A DNA stretch of 64,000 nt from Brevibacterium picturae (GCF_900105045.1 NZ_LT629739.1:4030001-4094000); one strand, 5' to 3'. Shown: positions 1 to 9,352, counted from the stretch's first letter. The notes: generated by a model from the sequence alone, not told the origin. A program made the numbers and translations.

Positions 1-1575
1 GACCTCCTCGTCAAGCTCGGCTTCAAGGAGATCGAGGTCGGGTTCCCTGCGGCCAGCCAGGTCGACTTCGACTTCGTGCGCGAGATCATCGAACAGGACG
101 CCATCCCTGACGATGTGCGCATCTCGGTGCTCACCCAGGCCCGCGAGGACCTCATCGAACGCACCGTCGAATCCCTCGTCGGCGCGCAGAAGCCGACCGT
201 CCACCTCTACAACGCGACCGCACCGGTCTTCCGCAAGGTCGTGTTCGGCTTCGACGGCGAAGGCTTCGACGAGACCCGCGACATCGCGACCCGGGGCACC
301 CAGGCGGTCATGAAGCACGCCGAGTCGCTCCTCGGGGATGCCGACTTCGGATACCAGTACTCGCCTGAGATCTTCGTCGACACCGAACCTGAGTTCGCTC
401 TCGACATCGTCGGCAGCGTCCTCGACATGTGGCAGCCGTCCTCCGGGCGCGAAACGGTCGTCAACCTGCCCGCCACGGTCGAGCGTGGCACCCCGAACAC
501 CTACGCCGACCAGATCGAATGGTTCTGCCGGAACATGCCCTACCGCGACGAGGTGGCTGTGTCCCTGCACCCCCACAACGATCGCGGCACCGGTGTCGCC
601 GCGGCGGAGATGGGCATCATGGCAGGTGCCGACAGGATCGAGGGCTGCCTCTTCGGCAACGGCGAACGGACCGGCAACCTCGATCTCGTGACCGTGGCCC
701 TGAACCTCTACACGCAGGGCGTCGACCCCGAACTCGACTTCTCGAATATCGACGAGGTCATCCATACCGTCACCGAATGCAACCAGATCGGTGTCCACGA
801 GCGACACCCCTACGGCGGCGACCTCGTCTTCACCTCGTTCTCCGGTTCCCACCAGGACGCCATCAACAAGGCCTTCGCCGATCGTGAGAAGCGGGCGAAC
901 GACCAGGGTGTGCCCGTCGACCTGATGGAATGGGACATGCCCTACCTGCCGGTCGATCCCAAGGATCTGGGCCGCTCCTATGAGGCGATCATCCGGGTGA
1001 ACTCCCAGTCCGGCAAGGGCGGAGTCACCTATCTGCTCAAGAGCGAGTACGGTCTGGATCTGCCGCGCAGGATGCAGGTCGAATTCTCCCGCGCCGTCCA
1101 GGCGCACACCGAAGGCGGGGGAGAGGTCTCCGCCGAGGAGATCCGCCGCATCTTCAACTACGAGTACCTGCCCAGCGACGATCCGGACAATGCCTGGGGC
1201 CGCTTCCAGATCGTGGGACTGCGCACCGACTCCGGCACGGTCGACGACTCGGGCGCATCCGAACTCGTCGAGGTCGATCTCATCGTCGACGGCCAGGAAC
1301 GCAGCTACGAAGGTCGCGGCAAGGGACCGATCGATGCACTGGTGAAGGTGCTCATCGACAACTTCGACGTCGATGTCCGTCTCCAGGACTACACCGAGCA
1401 CGCCATCGGCTCGGGCGCCGACACCATGGCCGCGGCCTACGTCGAGCTCGCAGTCGAAGACCGCGTGGTCTGGGGTGCGGGACTGCACTCCAACATCACG
1501 AAGGCCTCACTCAAGGCCGTCGTCTCGGCGGTCAACCGTGCCGCCCGCGATCGAGATGGAGAGCGCGAGCGCTGA
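1..1575 (+). CDS. leuA: 2-isopropylmalate synthase, 3' part (524 residues present)
   Basis: LeuA condenses acetyl-CoA with 2-oxoisovalerate, the first committed step of leucine synthesis in the cytosol. The reading frame is open from base 1, so the start and the first part of the TIM barrel lie outside the window. The visible part begins with the barrel segment KLGFKEIEVGFP. It keeps the metal-binding HPHNDRG motif (codons near 571-591), then GCLFGNGERTGN. It ends in the C-terminal leucine-sensing regulatory domain (about 1200-1560, with RGKGPIDALVKVL). The gene stops with TGA at 1573-1575 and a G+C hairpin follows at 1640-1674. Leucine feedback through the C-terminal domain is known for the family. 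The family assignment is very secure; the only defect is the window edge. Confidence 0.97.
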   Translation, partial: DLLVKLGFKEIEVGFPAASQVDFDFVREIIEQDAIPDDVRISVLTQAREDLIERTVESLVGAQKPTVHLYNATAPVFRKVVFGFDGEGFDETRDIATRGTQAVMKHAESLLGDADFGYQYSPEIFVDTEPEFALDIVGSVLDMWQPSSGRETVVNLPATVERGTPNTYADQIEWFCRNMPYRDEVAVSLHPHNDRGTGVAAAEMGIMAGADRIEGCLFGNGERTGNLDLVTVALNLYTQGVDPELDFSNIDEVIHTVTECNQIGVHERHPYGGDLVFTSFSGSHQDAINKAFADREKRANDQGVPVDLMEWDMPYLPVDPKDLGRSYEAIIRVNSQSGKGGVTYLLKSEYGLDLPRRMQVEFSRAVQAHTEGGGEVSAEEIRRIFNYEYLPSDDPDNAWGRFQIVGLRTDSGTVDDSGASELVEVDLIVDGQERSYEGRGKGPIDALVKVLIDNFDVDVRLQDYTEHAIGSGADTMAAAYVELAVEDRVVWGAGLHSNITKASLKAVVSAVNRAARDRDGERER

Positions 1576-1639
1576 TCTCGTCGAGAACGCCGTTCTTTCG
1601 ACAGCGAGAGCCCCAAGACGCCAACAGTTAAGCGTTGCC

Positions 1640-1674
1640 CGGGCCCCGTCACGACCTCGGTTGTGCGGGGCCCG
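1640..1674 (+). terminator. Hairpin after leuA
   Basis: Perfect 9-bp arms CGGGCCCCG (1640-1648) and CGGGGCCCG (1666-1674), with a partly pairing 17-nt loop, lie 65 bases after the leuA stop and are followed by TGGTTT. This is a probable intrinsic terminator of the actinobacterial type with a weak U-tract. Confidence 0.6.
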
Positions 1675-1758
1675 TGGTTTGCGCGGGAGTGTGGGGCTCG
1701 TGGTGTGTGCGGGTGCGTGCGGCGTGCGGTCGACGAGGTCGGCTGTGAATGGCATCGT

Positions 1759-1878
1759 GCTCGATCAACGCCGCGTTCGAGAATGTCGCGTCTGGCGAAT
1801 GGCCGTTCGCTCGATCAATGCGGCCCGCGAATATGTCGTCCCCGGCGACGACATATTCGACGTTCGCGTTGATCGAGC
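1759..1878. repeat. Large imperfect palindrome plus third partial copy
   Basis: The arms 1809-1840 and 1847-1878 are reverse complements at 27 of 32 positions. The core is the perfect ATATGTCGTC / GACGACATAT and the outer ends are GCTCGATCAA / TTGATCGAGC. A related copy starting GCTCGATCAACGC lies upstream at 1759 and shares the TCGA..ATGTCG part. It could be a repetitive extragenic palindrome, a regulator site or a relic of a small mobile repeat; nothing in the window settles which. Confidence 0.6.
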
Positions 1879-1928
1879 CTCGGCCGGGGCACCGGCGCGC
1901 AGTGATGCCACGGGCCACCGGGCGTTGC

Positions 1929-1958
1929 GGAGCGCACCCCGCCGGAGCGCACCCCGCC
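1929..1958. repeat. Tandem duplication of a 15-bp unit
   Basis: GGAGCGCACCCCGCC occurs twice head to tail (1929-1943, 1944-1958) and begins a degenerate third time. It is probably a slippage product; no function is evident. Confidence 0.75.
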
Positions 1959-1985
1959 GGGGCGCAATCTCACAACTGACTCTTA

Positions 1986-2025
1986 AGTGCGGCGGAGATG
2001 ATTCCCCGCCGCACTCTGCGATAAT
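1986..2025 (+). promoter_or_regulatory. recO promoter region with inverted repeat
   Basis: A perfect inverted repeat AGTGCGGCGG (1986-1995) / CCGCCGCACT (2006-2015) sits directly before a GATAAT -10 hexamer (2020-2025). The hexamer is followed by 6 bases and then the GTG start of recO at 2032, so the transcript is probably leaderless. The inverted repeat occupies the expected -35 area and could be an operator. Confidence 0.55.
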
Positions 2026-2031
2026 GGGTGG

Positions 2032-2760
2032 GTGCACAATTATCGTGATGAAGGCATCGTGCTCCAAGGGCACAAGCTCGGCGAAGCCGACCGCATCGTC
2101 ACTGTTCTCACCCGCAGCCACGGGTTGATCCGAGCAGTCGCGAAGGGCATTCGTCGCACCAAGTCACGCTTCGGCTCCCGTCTCGAACCCTTCATGCTCG
2201 TTGACATGCAGTGCCACGTGGGACGCAGCCTCGACATCGTCACCCAGGTCGAGCTCATCGAGCCCTTCGCCCAAGGCATCGCCGCAGACTATGACGCGTA
2301 TTCCTCCGCAACCGTGATGGCCGAAGCAGCCGCCCGCATCACAGAGGTCGAACCCCAGTCGCGCACCCACTTTCTCCTCCTTGTCTCGGCCATCCGGTCC
2401 CTGTGCAACGTCGAGCACCCGCCGAGGCTGGCCCTCGACGCGTATCTGCTCCGGGCCATGTCCGTGGCCGGCTGGGCGCCGAGTCTGCTCGACTGCGCAC
2501 AGTGCGGCAACCCGGGACCACACCGTGCGTTCTCAGCCTCCCTAGGCGGAGCCGTGTGCACCGCCTGTCGTCCCAGCGGCGCAGCACTGCCGGACACCGA
2601 CGCACTCGAGCACATGGCTGCTCTGCTCTCCGGTGACTGGCAGCGAGCGGAATCGTCGGACCTTCACGACCAGATCGACGGTTCCAAACTCGTCTCGGAC
2701 TGGGTGTCATGGCACCTGGAGCGAAACATCCGATCACTGAGAGTTCTGGAGAGCAGATGA
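2032..2760 (+). CDS. recO: DNA repair protein RecO
   Basis: RecO (242 aa, normal length) helps RecR and RecF load RecA on SSB-coated single strands during recombinational gap repair. The N-terminal OB-fold begins with the typical [20 protein letters not shown] (residues 4-23). A four-cysteine zinc site is present at C155-C158 and C176-C179, as in other bacterial RecO proteins. The GTG start at 2032 is chosen because it gives the family N-terminus and lies 6 nt after a GATAAT hexamer, implying a leaderless mRNA without Shine-Dalgarno sequence. The stop overlaps the uppS start (ATGA at 2757-2760), so the two genes are translationally coupled, a common actinobacterial arrangement. Confidence 0.95.
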   Translation: MHNYRDEGIVLQGHKLGEADRIVTVLTRSHGLIRAVAKGIRRTKSRFGSRLEPFMLVDMQCHVGRSLDIVTQVELIEPFAQGIAADYDAYSSATVMAEAAARITEVEPQSRTHFLLLVSAIRSLCNVEHPPRLALDAYLLRAMSVAGWAPSLLDCAQCGNPGPHRAFSASLGGAVCTACRPSGAALPDTDALEHMAALLSGDWQRAESSDLHDQIDGSKLVSDWVSWHLERNIRSLRVLESR

Positions 2761-3533
2761 ACTATCCCGCACCACCCCCGCACCCCAGCGGAGCCCGACC
2801 CCCGAGCATCGAGTCGAAGTTCGTCCCGAATCACGTGGCCGTGGTCATGGACGGCAACGGCCGATGGGCCAACGACCGCGGTCTGCCGCGCACCGAAGGA
2901 CACAAGGCCGGAGAGGCATCGCTCCTCGAAGTCATCCACGGAGCCATCGAGATGGACGTCGACTACCTGTCCGCCTACGCGTTTTCCACCGAGAACTGGA
3001 AGCGTTCGCCCGACGAGGTTCGTTTCCTCATGGGCTTCAACCGTGATGTCATCCGCCGGCGCCGCGATGAGCTCAACGCTTTGGGTGTGCGCATCGTCTG
3101 GGCCGGGCGTCGTGGTCGCCTGTGGCGCTCGGTCATCGACGAACTCGAGACCGCGGCGGAGATGACCAAGCACAACACCGGACTCGTCCTCCAGTTCTGC
3201 GTCAACTACGGCGGACGCTCGGAGATCGTCGATGCGGTCAACCAGATCACCGCCGAGGTGGCCGCCGGGAAGCTCAAACCGGGCAAGGTCAGCGAGAAGA
3301 CCGTTCGCTCCCGTCTCTACGCCCCGCAGGTGCCAGACGTCGACCTGTTCCTCAGGTCATCGGGGGAGCAGCGGACCTCGAACTTCCTGCTGTGGCAGTC
3401 GGCCTACGCCGAGATGGTCTTCCAAGACGTGCTCTGGCCCGATGTCGACCGCCGCACCCTGTGGGCGGCGATCGAAGAATACGCACGCCGTGATCGTCGC
3501 TTCGGTGGTGCCGTGGACGCGACTACCGTTTGA
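2757..3533 (+). CDS. uppS: Isoprenyl (polyprenyl) diphosphate synthase, cis-type
   Basis: A cis-prenyltransferase of the UppS family (258 aa). It extends a short allylic diphosphate with isopentenyl diphosphate to make the lipid carrier for cell-wall synthesis. The signature MDGNGRWA (residues 31-38) contains the catalytic Asp. [13 protein letters not shown] and [15 protein letters not shown] are all present, so the active site looks intact. I start it at ATG 2757, which overlaps the recO stop and is preceded by GGAG; an upstream in-frame start inside recO is less likely. The product chain length (C50 or C55) cannot be read from the sequence. Confidence 0.95.
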   Translation: MNYPAPPPHPSGARPPSIESKFVPNHVAVVMDGNGRWANDRGLPRTEGHKAGEASLLEVIHGAIEMDVDYLSAYAFSTENWKRSPDEVRFLMGFNRDVIRRRRDELNALGVRIVWAGRRGRLWRSVIDELETAAEMTKHNTGLVLQFCVNYGGRSEIVDAVNQITAEVAAGKLKPGKVSEKTVRSRLYAPQVPDVDLFLRSSGEQRTSNFLLWQSAYAEMVFQDVLWPDVDRRTLWAAIEEYARRDRRFGGAVDATTV

Positions 3534-3734
3534 GCTTGCCTCAGCCATTTTGCTCCAACGCTGCTCCTCTGTGCAGTCCGAACGTTTACTGCGGCATGGT
3601 GTGAAGCGGGTTCAACTTCTGATTAGCCACAGTGCGCCTCTGTAGTGAGTGAGTCGTGACATCCAGGATTGCGTCCAACTTGAGAAATATCATCCTAAAG
3701 CACTCTTGCTAAAGATGTCTTTATAAAGCACAAC
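3534..3734 (+). other. AT-rich intergenic region before the ArsR-family gene
   Basis: The base composition changes to A/T-rich near 3670. TATAAA at 3722-3727, inside a TTTATAAA palindrome, lies 7 nt before TTG 3735 and is a possible -10 box or operator for the next gene. No gene is seen. Confidence 0.4.
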
Positions 3735-4394
3735 TTGCGCATGGATAATGAACCTGGGAGTGAATCTGCGAAACGGATCGCTGATGTTTCGTGGACTGAA
3801 GGAGCTCAACAGCAGGTGGTCAGCGACCCAGCGAGGATTAGGGCATTGGCCCATCCTGTCCGGCTGGAGCTGTTGGATTATCTCGACGATGAGGGGCAGG
3901 CAACGGCAACAGAATGCGCCGAAGCCATCGATGAGTCGGTAGCCAGCTGTTCCTACCATCTGAGGATGCTTGCCAAGCATGGCTACATTGAGCAGGTTGG
4001 CCAGCAAGGCAGGGAGAAGCCGTGGAAAGTGGTCTCACACAACAGATCACAGGTGATCGACCGCGATGCTCCAGGGGCGGCGCACGCATTATCCGCAATG
4101 GCCGGTGTCCAGGTGCATCGCCAGCTGGACCGGATCCAATCGTGGCTCCAGCGCGCTCCCCAGCTGCCGATTGATGGCATAGACGTTTCGACTATCAGCG
4201 GTTCGAGCTTTTACGCCACCTATGACGAGATTCGGCAGTTCAGGGAGGACCTGTGGCAACTCTCCCGGCGTTTTGACGGTCGTTGGCAACATCCTGAATT
4301 GCGGCCTGACGGATCTTTCCCGGTGCAGCTTTTCTCAGTGATGAACGTCGACCCTGATCGGCGGCCCGGACATTCACATGGCGAAGAAGCCTAG
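3735..4394 (+). CDS. ArsR-type winged-helix transcriptional regulator
   Basis: A 219-aa (or 217-aa from ATG 3741) regulator. A winged HTH of the ArsR/HTH_20 type spans about residues 30-100 (DPARIRALAHPVRLELLDYL, then SCSYHLRMLAKHGYIEQV). It lacks the CxC metal site of classical metal-sensing ArsR proteins. The C-terminal about 110 residues are of the kind seen in regulators paired with MFS exporters. No good Shine-Dalgarno precedes either start; TATAAA 7 nt before TTG 3735 makes a leaderless transcript possible. The MFS gene starts 2 nt after the stop, so the regulator probably controls that exporter. Codon use is more A/T-rich than in neighbouring genes, suggesting horizontal acquisition of the pair. 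The inducer is unknown. Confidence 0.85.
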   Translation: MRMDNEPGSESAKRIADVSWTEGAQQQVVSDPARIRALAHPVRLELLDYLDDEGQATATECAEAIDESVASCSYHLRMLAKHGYIEQVGQQGREKPWKVVSHNRSQVIDRDAPGAAHALSAMAGVQVHRQLDRIQSWLQRAPQLPIDGIDVSTISGSSFYATYDEIRQFREDLWQLSRRFDGRWQHPELRPDGSFPVQLFSVMNVDPDRRPGHSHGEEA

Positions 4395-4396
4395 AT

Positions 4397-5704
4397 GTGA
4401 GCCATGACGAATCGCCTGAGCAGCGCAGCCCGCTCCAAACAGGGGAAGGAATAGGCGCGGAGAACTCGTCGCGCAGCGACAGCCCCGATGTGGGCACCAA
4501 CCGTGATGCGCTCGGAGTGCCTGCCTTCCGCCGCCTTACTTTGGCGTGGCTCTTTTCAAACTTCGGTGACTCAGCCCTTTTCCTGACGGCAGCAATCTGG
4601 GTCAAGCAACTCACGAACAGTGATGCCCCTGCCGGACTTGTGTTTGCCGCCCTTGGGCTACCTGCCTTATTGGCTCCCCTGACCGGCCAACTGGCAGATC
4701 GTTTCAAACGCAGAACGGTGCTCATCGTCAACTGCCTCTGCACAGCGGCTGTCGTACTTGCACTCCTTGCGGTCGAATCTGCCGACCAGGTGTGGCTGAT
4801 CTACCTGGTCATCTTTGCCTATGCCAACTCTTCCTATATCACAGCCGCAACACAATCGGGGCTGTTGCGTGACATGCTCACCGACCGGCTACTGCCTCCA
4901 GCCAACGGTATTCTCAGCAGCCTTGACCAGGGCCTGAGAATAGTCTCACCGCTTATCGGCGCTGGCATGCTCGCACTGTGGGGTATGGATTCAGTCGTGC
5001 TGCTGACCTGCGCCTGTTTCATCGTCGCGGCCGCGGTTCTCATGACCTTGTCACCTCGCGAGACACAACATGACCCAGGGAAGGACGAATCCTTCTGGCA
5101 AGCTTCCACGGCAGGTGTGAGATTCCTTGTAGGGCACTCGCTGCTCGGTCCGGCATTGCTGACGCTGAGCATCGCGTTGGGTGTCACGGGAGTCTTTAAC
5201 GTAACGATTTTCGCCACAACCGAGCAAGGCATCGACGCATCCCCGGAATTCCTCAGCGTCCTAGTAAGCATTCAAGGAGCGATGGCGGTCATCGGAGGAC
5301 TGACCGCGAGCACAATCATTCGCAGAATCGGTATCCGCGCAACAGTCATCCTGGGCGTCTCCATGCTTGGTCTCGCAGTACTTGCAACTGCAGTCCCCTC
5401 GGTGCCTGTCGTCATCGGGGGCGTTGTGCTTCTTGGAGTCAGCGTCACATGGCCGGTAGTCGCGTTTGTCAGTCTCCGGCAACAGGAAACACCGGCCCAT
5501 CTGCAGGGCAGAACCTCTGCAGCGACCAACGTAATGGTCAATGTTCCCCAGGTCGGTGCCTCCATGATTGCGGCGGCGCTGATTGGAGCCGTCGATTACC
5601 GAATCCTGATTGTGGCGACGGCCGTGGTGTGCTTCCTAGGCAGTATTCCTCTAGTGATCGGTCGCAACGCCAGTTCATCATCGGTTTCTACGCTGCGTAC
5701 CTAG
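4397..5704 (+). CDS. MFS efflux transporter (MFS_3 / DHA3-like)
   Basis: A 435-aa integral membrane protein with about 12 hydrophobic segments. The first begins near residue 40 (FRRLTLAWLFSNFGDSALFL) and the loop-2/3 motif LTGQLADRFKRRT is typical of the major facilitator superfamily. The GTG start at 4397 lies two bases after the TAG of the ArsR-type gene, so the two genes form an operon. Its resemblance is to macrolide/enterobactin-exporter-like MFS proteins, but the substrate cannot be inferred. The gene shares the lower G+C content of its regulator and ends before an 18-bp hairpin at 5734-5773. Confidence 0.88.
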   Translation: MSHDESPEQRSPLQTGEGIGAENSSRSDSPDVGTNRDALGVPAFRRLTLAWLFSNFGDSALFLTAAIWVKQLTNSDAPAGLVFAALGLPALLAPLTGQLADRFKRRTVLIVNCLCTAAVVLALLAVESADQVWLIYLVIFAYANSSYITAATQSGLLRDMLTDRLLPPANGILSSLDQGLRIVSPLIGAGMLALWGMDSVVLLTCACFIVAAAVLMTLSPRETQHDPGKDESFWQASTAGVRFLVGHSLLGPALLTLSIALGVTGVFNVTIFATTEQGIDASPEFLSVLVSIQGAMAVIGGLTASTIIRRIGIRATVILGVSMLGLAVLATAVPSVPVVIGGVVLLGVSVTWPVVAFVSLRQQETPAHLQGRTSAATNVMVNVPQVGASMIAAALIGAVDYRILIVATAVVCFLGSIPLVIGRNASSSSVSTLRT

Positions 5705-5733
5705 ATAGTCGTAGACGACCCGCGCAATCCAAA

Positions 5734-5773
5734 AGAAGAGGTCCCGCAACGTAGTCGTTGCGGGACCTCTTCT
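5734..5773. terminator. 18-bp perfect hairpin between convergent genes
   Basis: The arms 5734-5751 and 5756-5773 pair perfectly over 18 bp with loop TAGT. It lies between the MFS gene (+) and the DEAD-box gene (-), and A-rich (left) and T-containing (right) flanks allow use in both directions. Confidence 0.85.
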
Positions 5774-5867
5774 CGTAGGCGAGCTCAGTGCCGACGTTGG
5801 CTATACAGATCAGTACTGTTCAGTACCTCAGCAACGGTCACTTGAGCATTCGTCGCCGAAGCGGTCA

Positions 5868-7634
5868 TCAGCTGAACTTCTTGGCGCCTCCGCGACGATC
5901 GTTGCGGAAGTTGCGGCTGTCGCCGGGCTGCTTGTCGAAGTTGCGCTTCTTGAACGGGCGAGCCGGACGACCCGAATCCGGACGAATGTCGATCGGGCGA
6001 CCCTGGATCTGGGTGTTGGAGAGCTTGCGCATGACCGAGGAATCGAGATCCTTGGGCAGATCGACCAGGGTATGGTTCGACCGGATGTCGATGTGGCCGA
6101 TCTCCTTCGAGGTCAGGCCGCCTTCGTTGGCGATGGCGCCGACAACGGCACCTGGCTGCAGGCGTTCGTTGCGGCCGACGGCCAGACGGTAGGTGGTCAT
6201 ATTCTCGTCACGCGGACGGGACGAACGTTCACGACCGGGCTTGCCGTCGCGGTCACGACCTGGCTTGCCACGCGAAGGCTCCGGCATGGGATCGGCCTTG
6301 AGAGTGTTTGACTCGAGCACCAAGGACGCCAGCGCTGCGGCGATGTCCGTCGCTGGAACATTGCGGGAGAGCTCGTACTGTTCGATGACGGTCGCGAGCT
6401 CGGTCAGCTCGGTCGTCGCGAGCACATCGTCGATGCGCTTGGTGAACTTCTCCACACGAGTGTTTGTCAGCTGTTCGACGCTGGGCATCGACAGCGGTTC
6501 GACCTTCTGCTTCGTGGCGCGCTCGATGGAACCGAGCAGACGCTGCTCACGCGGGGTGACAAACAGAATGGCTTCGCCCGAACGTCCTGCGCGGCCGGTG
6601 CGGCCGATGCGGTGGACGTAGGACTCGGTGTCATGCGGGATGTCGAAGTTGACGACGAGGGTGATGCGCTCGACGTCGAGGCCACGAGCTGCGACATCGG
6701 TGGCGACGAGGATGTCGACCTTGCCGCTGCGCAGCATGTCGATCGTGCGCTCGCGAGCCTGCTGTGGGATATCGCCATTGATCGCCGACGCCTTGAAGCC
6801 GCGGGCACGCAGCTTTTCAGCGAGCTCCTCCGTGGCCTGCTTGGTGCGCACGAACATGATGATGCCCTCGTACTCCTCGATCTCGAGGATGCGGGTCAGG
6901 GCGTCGAGCTTATGTGAGTGCTGGACCATGTGGTAGCGCTGTCGGATGTTCGATCCGGTCTGCGACTTCGACGCGACCCGCACCTCTTTGGGGTTGTTGA
7001 GGTACTTGCCAGTCAGGCGGTGGATCGACGTCGGCATGGTGGCGGAGAACAGCGCGACCTGACGTGAGTCGCCGGACTGGCTGAAGATCTCTTCGATGTC
7101 TTCGGCGAAGCCCATCTTGAGCATCTCATCGGCCTCATCGAGGATGAGGTGACGGAGGCTGCCGAGCTTGAGGGAGCCCTTTTTGAGGTGGTCGATGACA
7201 CGACCGGGGGTTCCCACGACGACCTGAGCGCCGCGCTTGAGCCCGGACAGCTGCGGGCCGTAGGCCTGGCCGCCGTAGATCGGGAGGACGGAGAAGTCGT
7301 CGAGGTTCGTCGCATAGGAGGTGAACGCTTCGGCGACCTGGATCGCAAGCTCACGGGTGGGGGTCAGTACGAGAGCGAAGGGACCGTCGTTGGCGCGACC
7401 CGCCTCGGCGAGGTCGGACAGTGCCGGCAGCGCGAAAGCGGCGGTCTTGCCGGTACCGGTCTGGGCGAGTCCGATGACGTCGCGGCCTTCGACCAGTGCG
7501 GGGATCGTTTCGGCCTGGATCGGGGTCGGGGTTTCGTAGCCCTGAGCCTGAACTGCCTGGAGGACGAGCGGGTGGAGACCCAGCTCGGAGAACTTCGGTG
7601 TTGTCGGATCGTCGGATGAGGACACATCGGTCAT
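5868..7634 (-). CDS. deaD: DEAD-box ATP-dependent RNA helicase (DeaD/CsdA-like)
   Basis: A 588-aa helicase that unwinds structured RNA in ribosome assembly or mRNA turnover. It shows the Q motif (FSELGLHPLVLQAV, residues 15-28), Walker A AQTGTGKT (57-64), PTREL, TPGR, DEAD (166-169), SAT (197-199), and in domain 2 HRIGRTGRAGR. After about residue 450 come a basic linker, a DbpA-type RNA-binding domain (TTYRLAVGRNERLQPGAVVGAI) and a basic R/G/K-rich tail. This C-terminus fits cold-shock helicases acting on rRNA. The ATG at 7634 has a GAGAG purine stretch 7 nt upstream. It is monocistronic and convergent with the MFS gene. Confidence 0.93.
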   Translation of the reverse strand: MTDVSSSDDPTTPKFSELGLHPLVLQAVQAQGYETPTPIQAETIPALVEGRDVIGLAQTGTGKTAAFALPALSDLAEAGRANDGPFALVLTPTRELAIQVAEAFTSYATNLDDFSVLPIYGGQAYGPQLSGLKRGAQVVVGTPGRVIDHLKKGSLKLGSLRHLILDEADEMLKMGFAEDIEEIFSQSGDSRQVALFSATMPTSIHRLTGKYLNNPKEVRVASKSQTGSNIRQRYHMVQHSHKLDALTRILEIEEYEGIIMFVRTKQATEELAEKLRARGFKASAINGDIPQQARERTIDMLRSGKVDILVATDVAARGLDVERITLVVNFDIPHDTESYVHRIGRTGRAGRSGEAILFVTPREQRLLGSIERATKQKVEPLSMPSVEQLTNTRVEKFTKRIDDVLATTELTELATVIEQYELSRNVPATDIAAALASLVLESNTLKADPMPEPSRGKPGRDRDGKPGRERSSRPRDENMTTYRLAVGRNERLQPGAVVGAIANEGGLTSKEIGHIDIRSNHTLVDLPKDLDSSVMRKLSNTQIQGRPIDIRPDSGRPARPFKKRNFDKQPGDSRNFRNDRRGGAKKFS

Positions 7635-7972
7635 GAGTTTTCTCTCTCACGTCGGCACACACTTGATCGCAGATGACTGTAGTGGCGATCTACCCTGCGG
7701 CCACTTGTGCAATCATCGTGAGCAATCCGGGCCGAAACCGTATGAGATCCAAGGCTTGCTTGGACAGACTTGAAAACCGTCAGTACGGAGAAAGGTTTGG
7801 GTGTGCTTCAAGTTTACATGCTCGACGCCCGCCGAGGTGACTGATAGCTCGCCGGGGAAGTGTGAGTTCCGTCGCCCCCGAGTCGAGGCCGCCGGGCAGG
7901 GGTCGAACAGATAGGCTGTACCTGCGAGCCACGGCAGCCGGCCGTCGGCGAACTACCTCAAGGAGAATAAAC
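7635..7972. other. 338-bp divergent promoter region (deaD / glyS)
   Basis: No gene is supported here. The left part is the 5' leader of the helicase. The right part contains TAGGCT (7912-7917), a plausible glyS -10 box giving a leader of about 50 nt, and the strong ribosome site AAGGAG (7960-7965) before GTG 7973. An upstream in-frame GTG at 7862 would add 37 residues to glyS but has no family support. Confidence 0.5.
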
Positions 7973-9352
7973 GTGGCACAGTCCAAGTTGGATGCCGTCA
8001 TCGCCCTGGCCAAACGCAGAGGATTCGTCTTCCAAGCCGGAGAGATCTATGGCGGTTCCCGTTCGGCCTGGGACTACGGTCCATTGGGTGTTGAGCTCAA
8101 GGACAACATCAAGGCCCAGTGGTGGCAGACCTTTGTCCGAGGTCGCGAGGACGTCGTCGGACTCGACTCCTCGGTTATCCTGCCCAAGCGCGTGTGGGAG
8201 GCCTCCGGCCATGTGGAGACCTTCGTCGATCCACTCGTGGAATGCCTCAACTGCCACAAGCGCCACCGCGAAGACCACCTCGTCGAAGCCTATGAGGCCA
8301 AGCACTCCAAGGCGCCCGAGAACGGCATGGCTGACGTGGTCTGCCCAGACTGCGGAACCCGCGGGCAGTGGACCGAGCCGCAGGAGTTCTCCGGCCTGGT
8401 CAAGACCTACCTCGGGCCGGTCGAATCGGAGGCAGGTTTGAACTATCTGCGTCCCGAGACCGCCCAGGGAATCTTCGTCAACTTCAACAACGTCGTGACC
8501 GCTGCACGGAAGAAGCCGCCGTTCGGCATCGGCCAGATCGGCAAGGCCTTCCGCAACGAGATCACTCCCGGCAACTTCATCTTCCGCACTCGCGAGTTCG
8601 AACAGATGGAGCTCGAATACTTCGTCCGCCCCGAAGAGTCCGACGACTACTACCGCGAATGGGTCGAGGCCTGCTGGAATTGGTTCCTCGACCTGGGAAT
8701 CAGCGAAGACAATGTGCGTCGTCTCGACGTTCCCGAAGACGACCGGGCCCACTACTCGTCCGGCACCATAGACGTCGAATACCGTTTCGGCTTCCAAGGC
8801 TCGGAATGGGGCGAGCTCATGGGCGTGGCCAACCGCACCGACTACGACCTCGGCACTCACACCGAGGCTTCGGGTGCGAAGCTGCAGTACTTCGACCAGG
8901 CCAGCGGCGAGCGTTTCACCCCCTACGTCATCGAACCCTCCTTCGGACTCACCCGTTCGATGATGGCCTTCCTCATCGACGCCTACACCGAAGACGAGGC
9001 ACCGAACACCAAGGGTGGCGTGGACAAGCGCATCGTGCTCAAGCTGGACCCGCGATTGGCTCCGATCAAGGCTGCCGTGCTGCCGCTGAGCCGCAACGAG
9101 AAGCTGTCCCCGCAGGCCAAGGAGCTCGCGGCTCGCCTGCGCAAGCGCTGGAACATCGACTTCGATGATGCCGGTGCCATCGGCCGCCGCTACCGTCGCC
9201 AGGATGAGATCGGCACCCCGCTGTGCATCACCTTCGACTTCGACTCGCTCGATGACAATGCGGTTACGATCCGCAAGCGCGATGACATGAGCCAGGAGCG
9301 CGTCCGCCTCGATCAGGTCGAGAACTACCTGGCCGAGCACCTCGGCGTCTGA
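7973..9352 (+). CDS. glyS: Glycine--tRNA ligase (homodimeric, class II)
   Basis: Glycyl-tRNA synthetase of the single-chain alpha2 type (459 aa), charging tRNA-Gly in the cytosol. The N-terminus [25 protein letters not shown] and the class II motifs (motif 2 around [23 protein letters not shown], motif 3 around [14 protein letters not shown]) are clear, and the C-terminal anticodon-binding domain begins near [10 protein letters not shown]. Two CxxC pairs (CLNCHKRH and CPDCGTRG) sit in the insertion domain. GTG 7973 is chosen because AAGGAG lies 7 nt upstream and it gives the normal length. A tRNA-Gly(GCC) gene occurs later in the window at 60931. Confidence 0.97.
   Translation: MAQSKLDAVIALAKRRGFVFQAGEIYGGSRSAWDYGPLGVELKDNIKAQWWQTFVRGREDVVGLDSSVILPKRVWEASGHVETFVDPLVECLNCHKRHREDHLVEAYEAKHSKAPENGMADVVCPDCGTRGQWTEPQEFSGLVKTYLGPVESEAGLNYLRPETAQGIFVNFNNVVTAARKKPPFGIGQIGKAFRNEITPGNFIFRTREFEQMELEYFVRPEESDDYYREWVEACWNWFLDLGISEDNVRRLDVPEDDRAHYSSGTIDVEYRFGFQGSEWGELMGVANRTDYDLGTHTEASGAKLQYFDQASGERFTPYVIEPSFGLTRSMMAFLIDAYTEDEAPNTKGGVDKRIVLKLDPRLAPIKAAVLPLSRNEKLSPQAKELAARLRKRWNIDFDDAGAIGRRYRRQDEIGTPLCITFDFDSLDDNAVTIRKRDDMSQERVRLDQVENYLAEHLGV

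Larger units (their letters stand above)
1576..2031. other. 456-bp gene-free region with several repeats
   Basis: No convincing gene is seen in this gap. It holds, in order, a leuA terminator-like hairpin (1640-1674), a G/T-rich stretch, a long imperfect palindrome with a third partial copy (1759-1878), two perfect tandem copies of a 15-bp unit (1929-1943 and 1944-1958), a 10-bp perfect inverted repeat (1986-2015), and the recO -10 box. Short open frames here on both strands have no recognisable protein character. Confidence 0.6.

Noticed and set aside
1576..2031. Small open frames in the leuA-recO gap
   Set aside because: They follow the repeats, lack ribosome sites and have biased Arg/Ala/Pro composition with no recognisable protein.
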